Shown here in pieces: positions 32,463 through 41,727 of a stretch of 43,400 bases of DNA; within the stretch, counting starts at the first letter, position 1, and every line of letters begins with the position of its first letter. Origin of the DNA: Labilithrix sp. GTDB lineage: Bacteria; Myxococcota_A; Polyangia; Polyangiales; Polyangiaceae. Under the pieces are notes generated by a model. It did not search any database and was not told where the DNA came from. It saw only the letters and a program-made list of their open reading frames with translations. Where the stretch lies: assembly GCA_019637105.1 (NCBI GenBank), contig JAHBWF010000058.1, forward strand, positions 1 through 43,400, written 5' to 3'. Made by a program: the position numbers and the translations under genes.

Positions 32463-33200
32463 GTGCCGCGCCTGCGCGTCATGACGTACAACGTCCATCG
32501 CTGCGTCGGTCGCGGTGGGTACGATTCGGTCGACGACATCACGCGCGTCTGCGCCGACGCTCGCCCGGATCTCGTCGCGCTCCAGGAGCTCGACGCGCCG
32601 GAGACGGACGACGCCGAGGGCGCCCACCACGCGCGCGACCTCGCGAGCGGCCTCGGGATGACGCTCCTCTTCTGCCGCACCTTCCGTCGCGGCGTCGGCT
32701 TCTACGGGCACGCGCTGCTCAGCCGCTTCCCGGTCGAGCTCGTTCGGGTCACCACGTTCCCCTCGTTCGGGAAGGGAGCCGAGCCGCGCGGCGCGATCTG
32801 GGCCCGCGTCCAGGTCGAGGATCGGACCCTCGAGATCGTCAGCACGCACCTCGGCGTCGGCCGGCGCGAGCGTCAGCTTCAGTCGAGCGAGCTCGTCGGC
32901 GACGGGTGGCTCGGGAGCACGACGATGGGCCCGCTGCGCCTCTTCTGCGGGGACCTGAACGCCGTCCCGAACGCGACCACCTACCGGCGCTTCGCGCGGC
33001 GGATGCGTGACGCGCAGCGAGGGCTCCGCGGCCATCGGCCGAAGCCGACCTTCCCGAGCGTCCTCCCGTTCTTGCGCCTCGACCACGTCTTCGTGTCGGA
33101 CGGCGTGCGCGTGCTCGGCGTCGACGTCCCCCACGACGCGCGGGCGCGGCGCGCGTCCGATCACCTCCCGCTCATCGTCGACCTCGAGCTCGGCCTCTGA
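32463..33200 (+). CDS. Endonuclease/exonuclease/phosphatase-family enzyme
   Basis: A 245-residue metal-dependent hydrolase of the EEP superfamily, which includes DNase I, AP endonucleases and phospholipid phosphatases. All family sites are present: N10 in MTYNVHRC, E42 in ALQELD, H129 in STHLG, D164 and N166 in CGDLNAVPN, D207-H208 in RLDHVF and D233-H234 in SDHLPLIVDL. The family does not fix the substrate; short cytosolic members of this type often resemble predicted phosphodiesterases. GTG 32463 gives the full N-terminal strand; ATG 32481 would leave the core intact. It is transcribed divergently from the YihY/BrkB gene. Confidence 0.93.
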   Translation: MPRLRVMTYNVHRCVGRGGYDSVDDITRVCADARPDLVALQELDAPETDDAEGAHHARDLASGLGMTLLFCRTFRRGVGFYGHALLSRFPVELVRVTTFPSFGKGAEPRGAIWARVQVEDRTLEIVSTHLGVGRRERQLQSSELVGDGWLGSTTMGPLRLFCGDLNAVPNATTYRRFARRMRDAQRGLRGHRPKPTFPSVLPFLRLDHVFVSDGVRVLGVDVPHDARARRASDHLPLIVDLELGL

Positions 33201-33237
33201 GGAGCCCGCTCGTTCGCCGCGCCGGCCCCGACCCGCG

Positions 33238-33618
33238 TCAGGTGATCGACGGCTCGCTCTCGTCGACCTCGTCGTCGGCCCCGAGGTCGGCGCCCAGGTC
33301 CTTGATGAAGTCGCGCGAGATCTTCGCGACCTGACCGCGGACGGACTCGCTGAGGAGCGCGCCGGCGGCCGTCAGGAGCATCACGCGCGAGAGCTTCGAT
33401 CCGATCAAGACGCCGACGCCGAGCCCGAGCACGCCGGTCGCGACCGGCAGGAGGTACGGGCGCTCGTGGAAGGCGATCTCCGCGCGGTCGCGCAGGTCCT
33501 CGACGATGTCCCGCGCGTGCTCGACGCGCTCGCGGAGGGCGACCTCGGCGTTCTCGACGCGCTCTTCGACCTTGGTGTTCGCCCGCGGGATCCCGTTCTT
33601 CGCCTGAGTCGGTTGCAT
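33238..33618 (-). CDS. Small YqjD/DUF883-like membrane-anchored protein
   Basis: A 126-residue protein from ATG 33618, preceded by GAGGAGCTCG. The N-terminal half is a charged helix (about 20-55: VEERVENAEVALRERVEHAR) likely to be coiled coil. Then comes HERPYLLPVATGVLGLGVGV, a Gly-rich membrane segment, followed by a second hydrophobic stretch (VMLLTAAGALL) and an acidic tail. This resembles the layout of DUF883/ElaB-YqjD proteins, which bind ribosomes at the membrane in stationary phase in E. coli. The exact family is uncertain. Confidence 0.75.
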   Translation of the reverse strand: MQPTQAKNGIPRANTKVEERVENAEVALRERVEHARDIVEDLRDRAEIAFHERPYLLPVATGVLGLGVGVLIGSKLSRVMLLTAAGALLSESVRGQVAKISRDFIKDLGADLGADDEVDESEPSIT

Positions 33619-33895
33619 CTGTCTCGAGCTCCTCTCGCGCGGCAAGAAAGCGCTCGGACCGAAACGGTCAGCGGCGGCCGCGCCGTGCCTCTCGTGCAAT
33701 CGCCGCGCCGGGCAGCGCGAGCATGGCCAGCCCAGGGGCGCGGGCGCCGAGCACGAAGGTGTGGCGCGAGCGCCGCTGCCTTCTGCCTCACGCGTGCACG
33801 GATTCCCCGAGCGCGGCTCGCCGCGCGCGCCCGGATCCTGGGAGTGTACGTCGCCTCCGTGGGGACGGCGCGGACGCGGTAGAGTCGCGGGCGTG

Positions 33896-36295
33896 ATGGT
33901 TCGGCTTGCTTCAGGGCGCGGGCTGGCGTTGGCCGGTCTGCTCGCGCTCGCTGCGACGTCGGTCGCCTCGCCCGCGCGCGCCGACGAGCCCGAGGCGGCG
34001 CCGCCGGCGCCGATCGTCCCGCCGCGGCTCTTGACCTCCGTCGCCGCACCGTACCCGGCGGACGCGGAGGGGGACGCCGTCGTGACGCTGGCGGTGAGCG
34101 TGGACGCGGCGGGGGCCGTGGAGGACGTCCGCGTCCTCGAGGGCTACGAGCCGTTCGCCTCGGCCGCGATCGAGAGCGTGCGCGGCGCGCGCTTCGTCCC
34201 GGCGTCGCGCGACGGCAGGGCGATCGCCGCGACGGTGCGCTTCCGCGTCGACTTCACCAAGCCCGCGCCGGAGCCCGCGCCCGCGCCGGAGCCCGAGCCC
34301 GAGCCCGAGCCCGCGGACTCGTCCGAGGCGCCGTCGCCGAGGCCCGCGCCGCGCGCTCGGCCGACCGACGTGGTGGTGCGGGGTGGGCGCGCCGCCGTCG
34401 GCGCGGGCGCGGCCGAGTCGCTGGCGCGCGCGGAGGTGCGCCAGCTCCCTGGAGCGTTCGGCGATCCCTTCCGCGCGATCGAGGCGATGCCCGGGTTGAC
34501 GCCGGTGCTCACGGGCTTGCCCTACTTCTACGTCCGCGGCGCGCCGCCCGGGAACGTCGGGTACTTCTTCGAGGGCGTCCGCGTCCCGTACCTCTTCCAC
34601 TTCGGGCTCGGGCCGGCGGTGGTCCACCCGGCGTTGATCGCGAAGACCGACCTCCACCGCGGAGGGTACCCGGCGGCGCTCGGCCGGTACGCCGGCGGCA
34701 TCGTCGACTCGCAGGCGATGCCGCCGGGCGATCGCCTCCACGGCGAGGGGCAGCTCCGCCTCATCGACGCGGGCGCGCTCGTCGAGACGCCGTTCGCGGG
34801 CGGCAAGGGAGCCGCGCTGGCGGCGGCGCGCTACTCGTACACCGCGGCGCTCTTCACCCTCCTCTCGTCGGACACGACGCTCGACTACCGCGACTACCAG
34901 GCGCGCGTGTCCTACGCGCTGAGCGATCGCGACACGGTCTCCGTGCTGGGCTTCGGCGCGTACGATTTCGCCGCCCAGCGCCAGACCATCGACCCGAACC
35001 AGCGCCCGATCTTCGTCGACCCCGGCGCGAGCCGGGAGCCGCGCGACGTGACGCGCGTGCTCTTCGCCTCCGAGTTCCACCGCGCCGACGTGCGCTGGGA
35101 CCGGACGCTGCCGCGCGGGGGCAAGCTCCGCGCGGCGGCGACGCTCGGCTTCGACCGGACCCGCGTCGAGTCCCACCGCGCGGCGACCGATACGATGACG
35201 GGCGCGCGGGTCGAGCTCACGCAGCCGCTCGCGCCGTCGGTCCTGCTCCGCACCGGCGCGGACCTCGTCGTCGACCGCTACACGGCCGACTCGCTCCCCG
35301 CGTTCTCCGACGACGACGACGTCGTCGTGCGCCAGCGCAACATCTTCGTCGAGCGCGTCGACTTCGCGACGGGCGCGCGCGTCGACGCCGTCGTGACGAC
35401 GATCCCGAACACCGAGATCGTCCCCGGCGTCCGCCTCGACGTCTACGGCTCCGGTCCGGCCCGCGCGCTCGCGGTGGACCCGCGGCTGACGACGCGGTTC
35501 TTCGTCAGCGATCGCCTCCGGATCGTCCACGCCTACGGCCTCGCGAGTCAGGCGCCGTCGACGCCGATCGCGCTGCCCGGCATCACGATCGCGCGCCTGC
35601 GCGGCGGCCTCCAGCGCGCGGTCCAGACGAGCGCCGGCGTGGAGGTGGACCTCCCCAGCGATTTCACCGCCGTCGGCACGGCGTTCCACAACGCGTTCTA
35701 CGATCTCAACGACGCCCTCGGCACGGCCCAGGTCGAGCTGATCGACCTCGAGCGGAGCGAGGCGCTCCTCGCGAAGAGCCGCGGCTCGGCCTACGGGCTC
35801 GAGATCGGGCTCCGGCGCAAGCTCACGCGGCGCGTCGCGGGCCTCGCCTCGTACACGCTCTCGCGCTCGATGCGCACGGTCGACGGCCAGCGGCTCGTCT
35901 CGGCCTACGACCGCCCCCACGTCCTGACCGCGGCCCTTTCGGTCGACCTCGGGAGGTCGTGGCGGGCCGGGACGCGGCTCGTGACGTACAGTGGGATCCC
36001 GATGAGACCGGGCGTCCCCGCGTTCGCCGAGCAGCTCGTCGGCGTCCCCCCCGAGCGCACTCCGGCGTTCGTGCGGCTCGACCTGCGGCTCGAGAAGCGA
36101 TGGCGGATCGGCCAGACCGGGTGGATCTCGGGCGTCCTGGAGGCGCTCAACGCCACCTTGTCTCGCGAGGTGACCGGCTACGCGTGTCAGACGGCGCTCG
36201 CGCTCCCCGGGATCGAGTCGGCGGCGCCGCGCTGCTTCGAGCGCGTGATCGGCCCCGTCAGCGTCCCGAGCCTCGGCGTCGAGGGAGGCTTCTGA
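33896..36295 (+). CDS. TonB-dependent outer-membrane receptor with fused N-terminal TonB C-terminal-like domain
   Basis: A 799-residue protein. It has a signal peptide (about 1-30, ending ARADE), then a TonB C-terminal-like domain (about 45-118: VVTLAVSVDAAGAVEDVRVL and ARFVPASRDGRAIAATVRFR), a Pro/Glu-rich linker (about 119-150), a plug domain (about 165-280: PGAFGDPFRAIEAMPGL and PYFYVRGAPPGNVGYFFEGV) and a C-terminal 22-strand-type barrel. The substrate is unknown. The fused domain may bind the receptor's own or another receptor's plug; such fusions recur in myxobacteria. Its stop overlaps the next gene's start as TGATG. Confidence 0.9.
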   Translation: MVRLASGRGLALAGLLALAATSVASPARADEPEAAPPAPIVPPRLLTSVAAPYPADAEGDAVVTLAVSVDAAGAVEDVRVLEGYEPFASAAIESVRGARFVPASRDGRAIAATVRFRVDFTKPAPEPAPAPEPEPEPEPADSSEAPSPRPAPRARPTDVVVRGGRAAVGAGAAESLARAEVRQLPGAFGDPFRAIEAMPGLTPVLTGLPYFYVRGAPPGNVGYFFEGVRVPYLFHFGLGPAVVHPALIAKTDLHRGGYPAALGRYAGGIVDSQAMPPGDRLHGEGQLRLIDAGALVETPFAGGKGAALAAARYSYTAALFTLLSSDTTLDYRDYQARVSYALSDRDTVSVLGFGAYDFAAQRQTIDPNQRPIFVDPGASREPRDVTRVLFASEFHRADVRWDRTLPRGGKLRAAATLGFDRTRVESHRAATDTMTGARVELTQPLAPSVLLRTGADLVVDRYTADSLPAFSDDDDVVVRQRNIFVERVDFATGARVDAVVTTIPNTEIVPGVRLDVYGSGPARALAVDPRLTTRFFVSDRLRIVHAYGLASQAPSTPIALPGITIARLRGGLQRAVQTSAGVEVDLPSDFTAVGTAFHNAFYDLNDALGTAQVELIDLERSEALLAKSRGSAYGLEIGLRRKLTRRVAGLASYTLSRSMRTVDGQRLVSAYDRPHVLTAALSVDLGRSWRAGTRLVTYSGIPMRPGVPAFAEQLVGVPPERTPAFVRLDLRLEKRWRIGQTGWISGVLEALNATLSREVTGYACQTALALPGIESAAPRCFERVIGPVSVPSLGVEGGF

Positions 36296-37218
36296 TGGCG
36301 CGCCACGCGCTCCTCCTCGGAGCGGCCCTCGGGCTGGGCGCCCTCGCGGCGTGCGTCCCGGCCGACGAGGCGGTGCGCCTCGGATCGGTGCAGTTCACGT
36401 TCAAGGTGAGCGAGCGGACGCAGGAGGGCATCGAGTCCTCGGAGACGCTGGACGGATGGTCCGTCCGCTTCGAGCGCGTCGTGCTCGGCTTCAAGACGAT
36501 GACGATCGGGCAGGTCGGCGTGGCCGACGTCTGTTCGTATCGCGGCCGCGGCGCCGAGAGCGACGTCGTCTTCGATCCTCGATTCGGCGTCGTCCAGACC
36601 TTCAACGGGCTCAAGCCCGTCGTCTGTCCCGACGTCGGCATCATCTTCGGACCGCCGGGACCCGAGACGACGCTGGGCGCGGGGGCCACGTCGAAGGACC
36701 TGATCGATCTCGCGACCGGCGCGCCGGCGCACGCGATCATCGAGGCGGCCGCCTCGCGCGAGGCCGAGCCGCCGGATCCCCCGCAGTCGCTGCGCATCTC
36801 GCTCCGCTTCGACACGGCGCGCACGTCGTCGCGCTTCGGCGGCTGCCGCGCCGCGGCGAGGGGCGTCCGTATCCTCGAGGGAGAGCGAGACGAGGTCTCG
36901 GTGCGCCTCGCGGCCGAGCACCTCTTCCGTGACGCGATCTCGCCGGGCGCGGGCCTCCGCGTCGAGGCGTTCGCGCTGGCCGATCGCGTCGGCGACGGCG
37001 ACGGCGTCGTCACGATGGCCGAGCTCGACGGGCTCCTGCTCAACCGCATGCCGCCGGTCGGCGACTACGCGCTGCCGAACGGCGTCAGCACCGACACGCT
37101 GGGCGACTACGTCCGCGTGCTCTATCGCTTCTCGTTCATGTTCCGGACCGCGGACGGCCTCTGCGTCGGCAACGAGCCCGGCAGCGAGGCGAACGAGCCG
37201 TCGCCCTCGGAAGACTAG
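36295..37218 (+). CDS. Lipoprotein coupled to the TonB-dependent receptor
   Basis: A 307-residue lipoprotein. The signal MARHALLLGAALGLGALAAC ends in lipobox LAAC. The mature part is beta-rich with an early GSVQFTFKVSERTQEGIES block and a helix near the end; I do not recognise a domain. Near residue 240 is DGDGVVTMAELDGLLL, which matches an EF-hand-like calcium loop and following helix. It overlaps the receptor stop by one base, so it is likely an accessory surface protein that helps capture the same substrate. That role is inferred from coupling only. Confidence 0.82.
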   Translation: MARHALLLGAALGLGALAACVPADEAVRLGSVQFTFKVSERTQEGIESSETLDGWSVRFERVVLGFKTMTIGQVGVADVCSYRGRGAESDVVFDPRFGVVQTFNGLKPVVCPDVGIIFGPPGPETTLGAGATSKDLIDLATGAPAHAIIEAAASREAEPPDPPQSLRISLRFDTARTSSRFGGCRAAARGVRILEGERDEVSVRLAAEHLFRDAISPGAGLRVEAFALADRVGDGDGVVTMAELDGLLLNRMPPVGDYALPNGVSTDTLGDYVRVLYRFSFMFRTADGLCVGNEPGSEANEPSPSED

Positions 37219-37235
37219 ATCGCATCGAACGCGCC

Positions 37236-39071
37236 CTAGCGCTTCTTCGCGGCGGCGTCGGCCGGCGGCTCGCGCGTCGGCTTCGCTTCGCCGCCGTTCG
37301 CGATGTGGAGCTCCACGCGGCGGTTGTTCTGCCGGCCCTCCTCCGTCGCGTTGCTGTCGACCGGTCGCGTGACGCCGAAGCCCTTCGCCTCGAAGCGCCG
37401 CTTGTCGAGCCCGTAGCTCGTCAGCCACGTCACGACCGCCTCGGCGCGCTTCTGACTGAGCCGCATGTTCGCGCCGGCCTGCCCGGTGTCGTCGGTGTGC
37501 CCCTCGACGCGGACCTTCGCGATCTCGGGGTGGTCCTTGAGGGTCGTCGCGATCGCGAGGAGCGTCGGATCGCTGTCGCGGAGGATCTCCGCGCTGTCGA
37601 CCCTGAACTTCACCTGCTCGACCACCTTGATCTGGCCGTCTTCGATCCGCGCGAGCGGGCAGCCGTTCTTCTTCGGATCGGGGTCGGCCGCGCCGGGCGC
37701 GTCCGGGCAGGCGTCCTCGTCGTCGGAGAGGCCGTCGCCGTCGCGGTCGGAGGGGCAGCCGTGGCTCAGCGGATCGTCGCTCGCGACGCCGGCGACGTCC
37801 GGGCACGCGTCGACGTCGTCGAGGACGCCGTCGCCGTCGCGATCGGGCGGGCAGCCGTTCTTCGAGAGGTCGTCGCTCTTCGGCCCGGGGACCTCCGGGC
37901 ACGCGTCGACGAGATCGCTCACGCCGTCGCCGTCGCGGTCGGGCGGGCAGCCGTTCTTCGCCGGGTCGTCGCTCTTGATGCCGGCGGCGTCGGGACAGGC
38001 GTCGATCCGATCGCGGATCCCGTCGCCGTCGCGATCGTCGAGGCCGTCGGTCGCGACGGGCGGCGGGCAGCCGTTCGTCCTCCGGTCGCCGGTGCGCGCG
38101 CCCGCGATCGTCGGGCACGCGTCGTCCGTGTTCGGGACGCCGTCGCCGTCGTCGTCCTCCTCGAGGCCCGGCGTCCACTCGGCGCTCAAGAAGGCGCGCA
38201 CGGCCGGGGTCCCCCAGCCGCGCGTGAGGCCGCTGGCGACGCCGCCGCCGACGCGGAATTCGGAGAAGGTGTAGTGCGCGCCGAGCAAGGCCTCGATCGG
38301 CGTGCCCCGCCGCTTGAGGAAGGAGCTCGAGTCGAGGATCGAGCTGCCGTACAGCTCGGGCCCGACGACGAGCTTCCGATCGGCCAGGCGGACGCCCGCG
38401 GCGGCGCCGAAGGTGAGCTCGCTGCCGAGGGGGTTGCGCTCGAAGCGCTCGGTGAGGGCGCGGTAGTGAAAGCCGACGCGCGCCGAGTAGGTGAAGAGCG
38501 CGAAGTCGCCCGCGACGGTCGCGCGCGGCGCGACGCGGACGTAGCCGTCGCTCGTGTAGTCGTCGCGCGAGCCCGTGGGCAGGTAGACGGCGGCGCCGAG
38601 CGCGCCGGTGAGGAGCCCGCCGTGCCGGCCGAAGACGCGCGCGTCGGCGGAGAGGCGGAGGTCGCCGGCCGCGGTGCTCGGCGGCGAGTACGACTTGGTG
38701 CCGATGACGATGGGATCGCCCGTCTGCACGAGCGCGATCGGCATGCTGATCGCGGCGCGGACGCGGTTCCAGAGGACGAGCGACGCGCCCGGGTGCACGA
38801 ACACCTGATGCTCGACGAGCGACGAGACGTAGTTGCCGTCGCGGTCGTAGACGACGAGGGGGTTGTACGCCCACGCGCCGACGACGCCGCCCGCCGAGGG
38901 CCGGAGGTGGCCCCGCAGGTCGAGCGAGTCGAGCACGAACCACTCGCTCCCGCGCTCGGAGGGATCGAAGCGGTCGAGGACGAACCCCTTCTGCGCCTGC
39001 GCCGACGCCTCGCCGTCGAGCAGGAAGAGCCCGAGAGCGAACGTCGCGGGGACGAGCGATTTGTGCGACAT
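37236..39071 (-). CDS. OmpA-family outer-membrane protein with five thrombospondin-type-3 repeats
   Basis: A 611-residue protein. A short signal (about 1-25, ending ASAQA) precedes a beta-rich domain (about 30-300), probably a barrel, with aromatic and Gly-rich strands. Five calcium-binding repeats follow, at about 305-465, of the form DRDGDGVSDLVDACPEVPG with conserved NGCP linkers. The C-terminal OmpA peptidoglycan-binding domain (about 470-590) has FRVDSAEIL, VEGHTDDTG and the LSQKRAEAV and NRRVEL motifs. It should anchor the outer membrane to the cell wall, with the repeats acting as a rigid calcium-bound spacer. ATG 39071 was chosen; GTG 39080 is possible. It converges on the preceding lipoprotein with 17 bases between stops. 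Confidence 0.92.
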   Translation of the reverse strand: MSHKSLVPATFALGLFLLDGEASAQAQKGFVLDRFDPSERGSEWFVLDSLDLRGHLRPSAGGVVGAWAYNPLVVYDRDGNYVSSLVEHQVFVHPGASLVLWNRVRAAISMPIALVQTGDPIVIGTKSYSPPSTAAGDLRLSADARVFGRHGGLLTGALGAAVYLPTGSRDDYTSDGYVRVAPRATVAGDFALFTYSARVGFHYRALTERFERNPLGSELTFGAAAGVRLADRKLVVGPELYGSSILDSSSFLKRRGTPIEALLGAHYTFSEFRVGGGVASGLTRGWGTPAVRAFLSAEWTPGLEEDDDGDGVPNTDDACPTIAGARTGDRRTNGCPPPVATDGLDDRDGDGIRDRIDACPDAAGIKSDDPAKNGCPPDRDGDGVSDLVDACPEVPGPKSDDLSKNGCPPDRDGDGVLDDVDACPDVAGVASDDPLSHGCPSDRDGDGLSDDEDACPDAPGAADPDPKKNGCPLARIEDGQIKVVEQVKFRVDSAEILRDSDPTLLAIATTLKDHPEIAKVRVEGHTDDTGQAGANMRLSQKRAEAVVTWLTSYGLDKRRFEAKGFGVTRPVDSNATEEGRQNNRRVELHIANGGEAKPTREPPADAAAKKR

Positions 39072-39163
39072 CGGCAACACAAGCGTATCCGGCCCGCGCG
39101 CGCATGGCCCAGCGGGCCGCGAAAACCGCGGCTACTTCGATAACCGCCGCGGCGCCGGCTCGA

Positions 39164-39206
39164 AACGAGCGAGCGCGCCGTCGCCGGGCCCGCGCGATCG
39201 CTCGTT
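39164..39206 (-). terminator. Hairpin terminator of the Ser/Thr kinase gene
   Basis: An outer 8-bp stem, AACGAGCG (39164-39171) with CGCTCGTT (39199-39206), plus an inner GCGCG-CGCGC stem after a small internal loop. It lies 20 bases after the kinase stop on the minus strand and is followed there by TTTCG. Confidence 0.5.
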
Positions 39207-39225
39207 CGCCGCGCCGCCGCCGGCG

Positions 39226-41274
39226 TCAGAGCGTGAACTTGTAGCGCGCGGTGTCGCCGGCCTGAACGGTGACGGTCGCGTCGCGGACCTTGCCGTCGGG
39301 CGTGGTGCACGTGACCTTGTGCGCGCCGGCCGGGAGCTCGAGGCCCGCGACGGGCGTGGCGCCGCGCGCCGCGCCGTCGACGGTGACGTTGCACCAGCCG
39401 CCGGACGCGCCGACGTTGAGCTTCCCGTTCCCCACCGGCTGCGCGGCGGCGTTCGGACGAGGCGCGCCGCCGCCGCCGTGACGGGGCTCGGGCAGCTTGT
39501 CGAGGGTGACCTCGAGGTGCTTGGTCTCGAGCGGCGCCCCCGTGAAGGTGACGGTCCCCTCGGAGTAGCCCGGCGCGGCCACCGTGAGCTTGTGCGAGAC
39601 GCCGGACGTCAGGCCGTCGATGCGCGGCCCCGTGACCGGCTTGCCGTCGACGGCGAACGTCGTGGCGAGGCCCTCGGGCGTGACCTTGACGTCGACGACG
39701 ACGGAGCCTTTCCTGAGCTCCACCTTCACGTCGCTCGTCTGGCCCTCCTCGAGGGTGAGCTTCTGCTTCGCGTGCTCGAAGCCGTCCATCGTGAGCTTCA
39801 CGTCGAGCGGGACCCCCGTCGGGAGCTCCTTGATGGTCGCGGGCGTGACCTCGGGGCGGAGGTCGCCGTTGATCCAGATCGACGCGCCGACCGGCTCGCT
39901 CACCACCGCGAGCGCGCCCTTGGCGACCGGCGGCGCGGCGGCGGCGGTCGGCTCCGGATCCGTCGCCTCGTTCTTGTTCTTGGCGAGGACGTAGCCCGCG
40001 CCGCCGAGCGCTCCGGCGACGACCAGGATGGTCGCGACGACGCCCGCGACGAGTGCGCCGCTCGTCTTCTGCGGTCGATTCGCGCTGACGTCGGTGACCG
40101 TGCGCGCGGCCGCGGGCATGCTCAGCGTGCTGGCGAGGCGCTGGCCGCTCGCGTCGACGTCGAAGCCGCCGGAGACGTCCGGGTTCGAGCCGTGGTGGGC
40201 GTGTTGCAGCTCGATGATGTCCGCGAGGTGCTTGCCTTGCAGGAGGGCTTCCTTCTGCATCGCCAGCTTCTCCTCGAAGAGCGACTGCATGAACTGGTTG
40301 AGCGCGAGGCTCGAGACCGCGATCTGATGCTGGCGGACGAAGCCCTCGAGGTCCGCCTGCATCTCGCGCGCGCTCTGGTAACGATCGTTCGGATCCTTGG
40401 CGAGCGCGCGCATCACGATCGCCTCGAGGTCCGGGGGGTAGTCCGGGTGGATCGCGCTCGGGCGCGGGTACTCGCGCTCGCAGATCAGCTTGAGCGTCTC
40501 GTACTCGCTCTGGCCCTTGAAGAGGCGCTTGCCGGTCGTGAGCTCGAAGAGCATCGTGCCGGTGGCGAAGAGGTCGCTCCGCGCGTCGATGGCGTCGCCG
40601 CGGGCCTGCTCGGGCGACATGTACGGGACCTTGCCCTTCAGCTTGCCGCTCTTCGTCTGCTCGCCCACGCGCGAGTCGCTCTTCGCGATGCCGAAGTCGA
40701 CGATCTTCACGTCGCCCGTGAACGTCACGACGATGTTCTGCGGGGAGATGTCCCGGTGGACGATCGACAGGTGCGTGCCGTCGAGGTCGCGCTTGTCGTG
40801 CGCGTACGCGAGGCCGTTGCACATGCCGAGGACGATCGCGAGGGCGTGCTCCAGCGGGAACTCGAGCACGCCCTTCTTCTTCATCTGCCGGACGATCGAG
40901 CGCAGGTCCTCGCCGTGGACGTGCTCCATCGCGATGAAGTACTGACCGTCGGCCTGACCGACGTCGAAGATCTGGACGATGTTCGGATGCGAGAGCGTCG
41001 CCGCGATGCGCGCCTCGTGGAGGAGCATCTCGATGAACGCCTTGTCCTGGTTCATCGCCGGCAAGATGCGCTTGATGACGAGCAGCTTCTCGAAGCCGGC
41101 GACGCTCTTCTGGATGGCGAGGAACAGCTCGGCCATTCCGCCCATCGCCAGCTTGCGGATGAGGGTGTACTTGCCGAATCGCATCGGCATCCCCTCCATC
41201 CCAAGATCGCGATCCGCGCCGGGCCCGTCGGGCTGGGCCGCCCGAGGCGGCAACGGCACGGGCTGCTGTGACAT
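39226..41274 (-). CDS. Ser/Thr protein kinase with transmembrane segment and PEGA-like domains
   Basis: A 682-residue kinase. The cytosolic catalytic domain spans about 34-310: Gly loop LAMGGMAELF, K68 in VIKRI, HRD at 173-175 and DFG at 193-195. The catalytic loop reads HRDISPQN, with Ser in place of the usual Lys of HRDLKPxN; this variant is frequent in myxobacterial kinases and need not mean inactivity. A juxtamembrane Gln/His-rich segment, one membrane helix (about 405-430), then PEGA-like beta domains outside (about 445-680: SEPVGASIWINGDLRPEVTP, DGFEHAKQKLTLEEG, WCNVTVDGAARGATPVAG) follow. It probably senses the periplasm and could phosphorylate FHA-containing partners such as the activator encoded about 25 kb away; that link is speculative. 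Confidence 0.94.
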   Translation of the reverse strand: MSQQPVPLPPRAAQPDGPGADRDLGMEGMPMRFGKYTLIRKLAMGGMAELFLAIQKSVAGFEKLLVIKRILPAMNQDKAFIEMLLHEARIAATLSHPNIVQIFDVGQADGQYFIAMEHVHGEDLRSIVRQMKKKGVLEFPLEHALAIVLGMCNGLAYAHDKRDLDGTHLSIVHRDISPQNIVVTFTGDVKIVDFGIAKSDSRVGEQTKSGKLKGKVPYMSPEQARGDAIDARSDLFATGTMLFELTTGKRLFKGQSEYETLKLICEREYPRPSAIHPDYPPDLEAIVMRALAKDPNDRYQSAREMQADLEGFVRQHQIAVSSLALNQFMQSLFEEKLAMQKEALLQGKHLADIIELQHAHHGSNPDVSGGFDVDASGQRLASTLSMPAAARTVTDVSANRPQKTSGALVAGVVATILVVAGALGGAGYVLAKNKNEATDPEPTAAAAPPVAKGALAVVSEPVGASIWINGDLRPEVTPATIKELPTGVPLDVKLTMDGFEHAKQKLTLEEGQTSDVKVELRKGSVVVDVKVTPEGLATTFAVDGKPVTGPRIDGLTSGVSHKLTVAAPGYSEGTVTFTGAPLETKHLEVTLDKLPEPRHGGGGAPRPNAAAQPVGNGKLNVGASGGWCNVTVDGAARGATPVAGLELPAGAHKVTCTTPDGKVRDATVTVQAGDTARYKFTL

Positions 41275-41727
41275 CCTGGAAAAACCCTAGTCTGCAAGAG
41301 GTGACCGGTCAACGCGACGGGGACCAAACGGAGCGCGCGGCGCACCACCGGTCGGCGCGCGCGCGGGGCCGGCGCGCTCGGGCCGGCGCCCTCTGTCGCG
41401 CCGGTCTGCGCGAGGCGAGGGATAAGATATCGTATTCGTTCGGATCCGGGAGGGATGCCGTCCGGATGGAAGGCGCGTCGGATCGACGCATCGCCCTCGG
41501 CCGCGGCCGGACGCGCGTGCCGCACGGCTCACGGCGGAGCCGCCACGCGTGGGCGCCGAGCCGGATCGCCCGCGTGGGCGCCGAGCCGGATCGCCGAGCC
41601 GGCGATCGTTCGAGGAGGTGGAGCCGCCGGCTCACCGACGTCCGCGCGAGCACGCGCCGGGACGCCCTGAGGACGTCCCGGGCGGGCCGTCGCGACGCGC
41701 GCGGTGTCCCGCGTCGCGTCGAGGGCG
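41275..41727. other. Intergenic region between the kinase gene and a small DUF465-like gene
   Basis: About 450 bases with no convincing gene. It holds the kinase promoter: an AT-rich patch near 41408-41430 (AAGATATCGTATTCG) is the best candidate but no -35/-10 pair is clear. A perfect 25-base tandem duplication lies at 41546-41595. The open frames here are Arg/Ala-rich and look like chance frames. Confidence 0.45.
41546..41595. repeat. Perfect 25-base tandem duplication
   Basis: Bases 41546-41570 and 41571-41595 are identical (each begins CGCGTGGGCGCCGAGC). A further partial GAGCCGG-CGATCG follows directly. It is intergenic and probably a replication-slippage product. Confidence 0.9.

Noticed and set aside
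36187-39105. 972-residue open frame on the minus strand overlapping the OmpA-type gene
   Set aside because: It is a frame-shifted reading of the OmpA-type gene and the antisense of the lipoprotein gene, dominated by Arg repeats.
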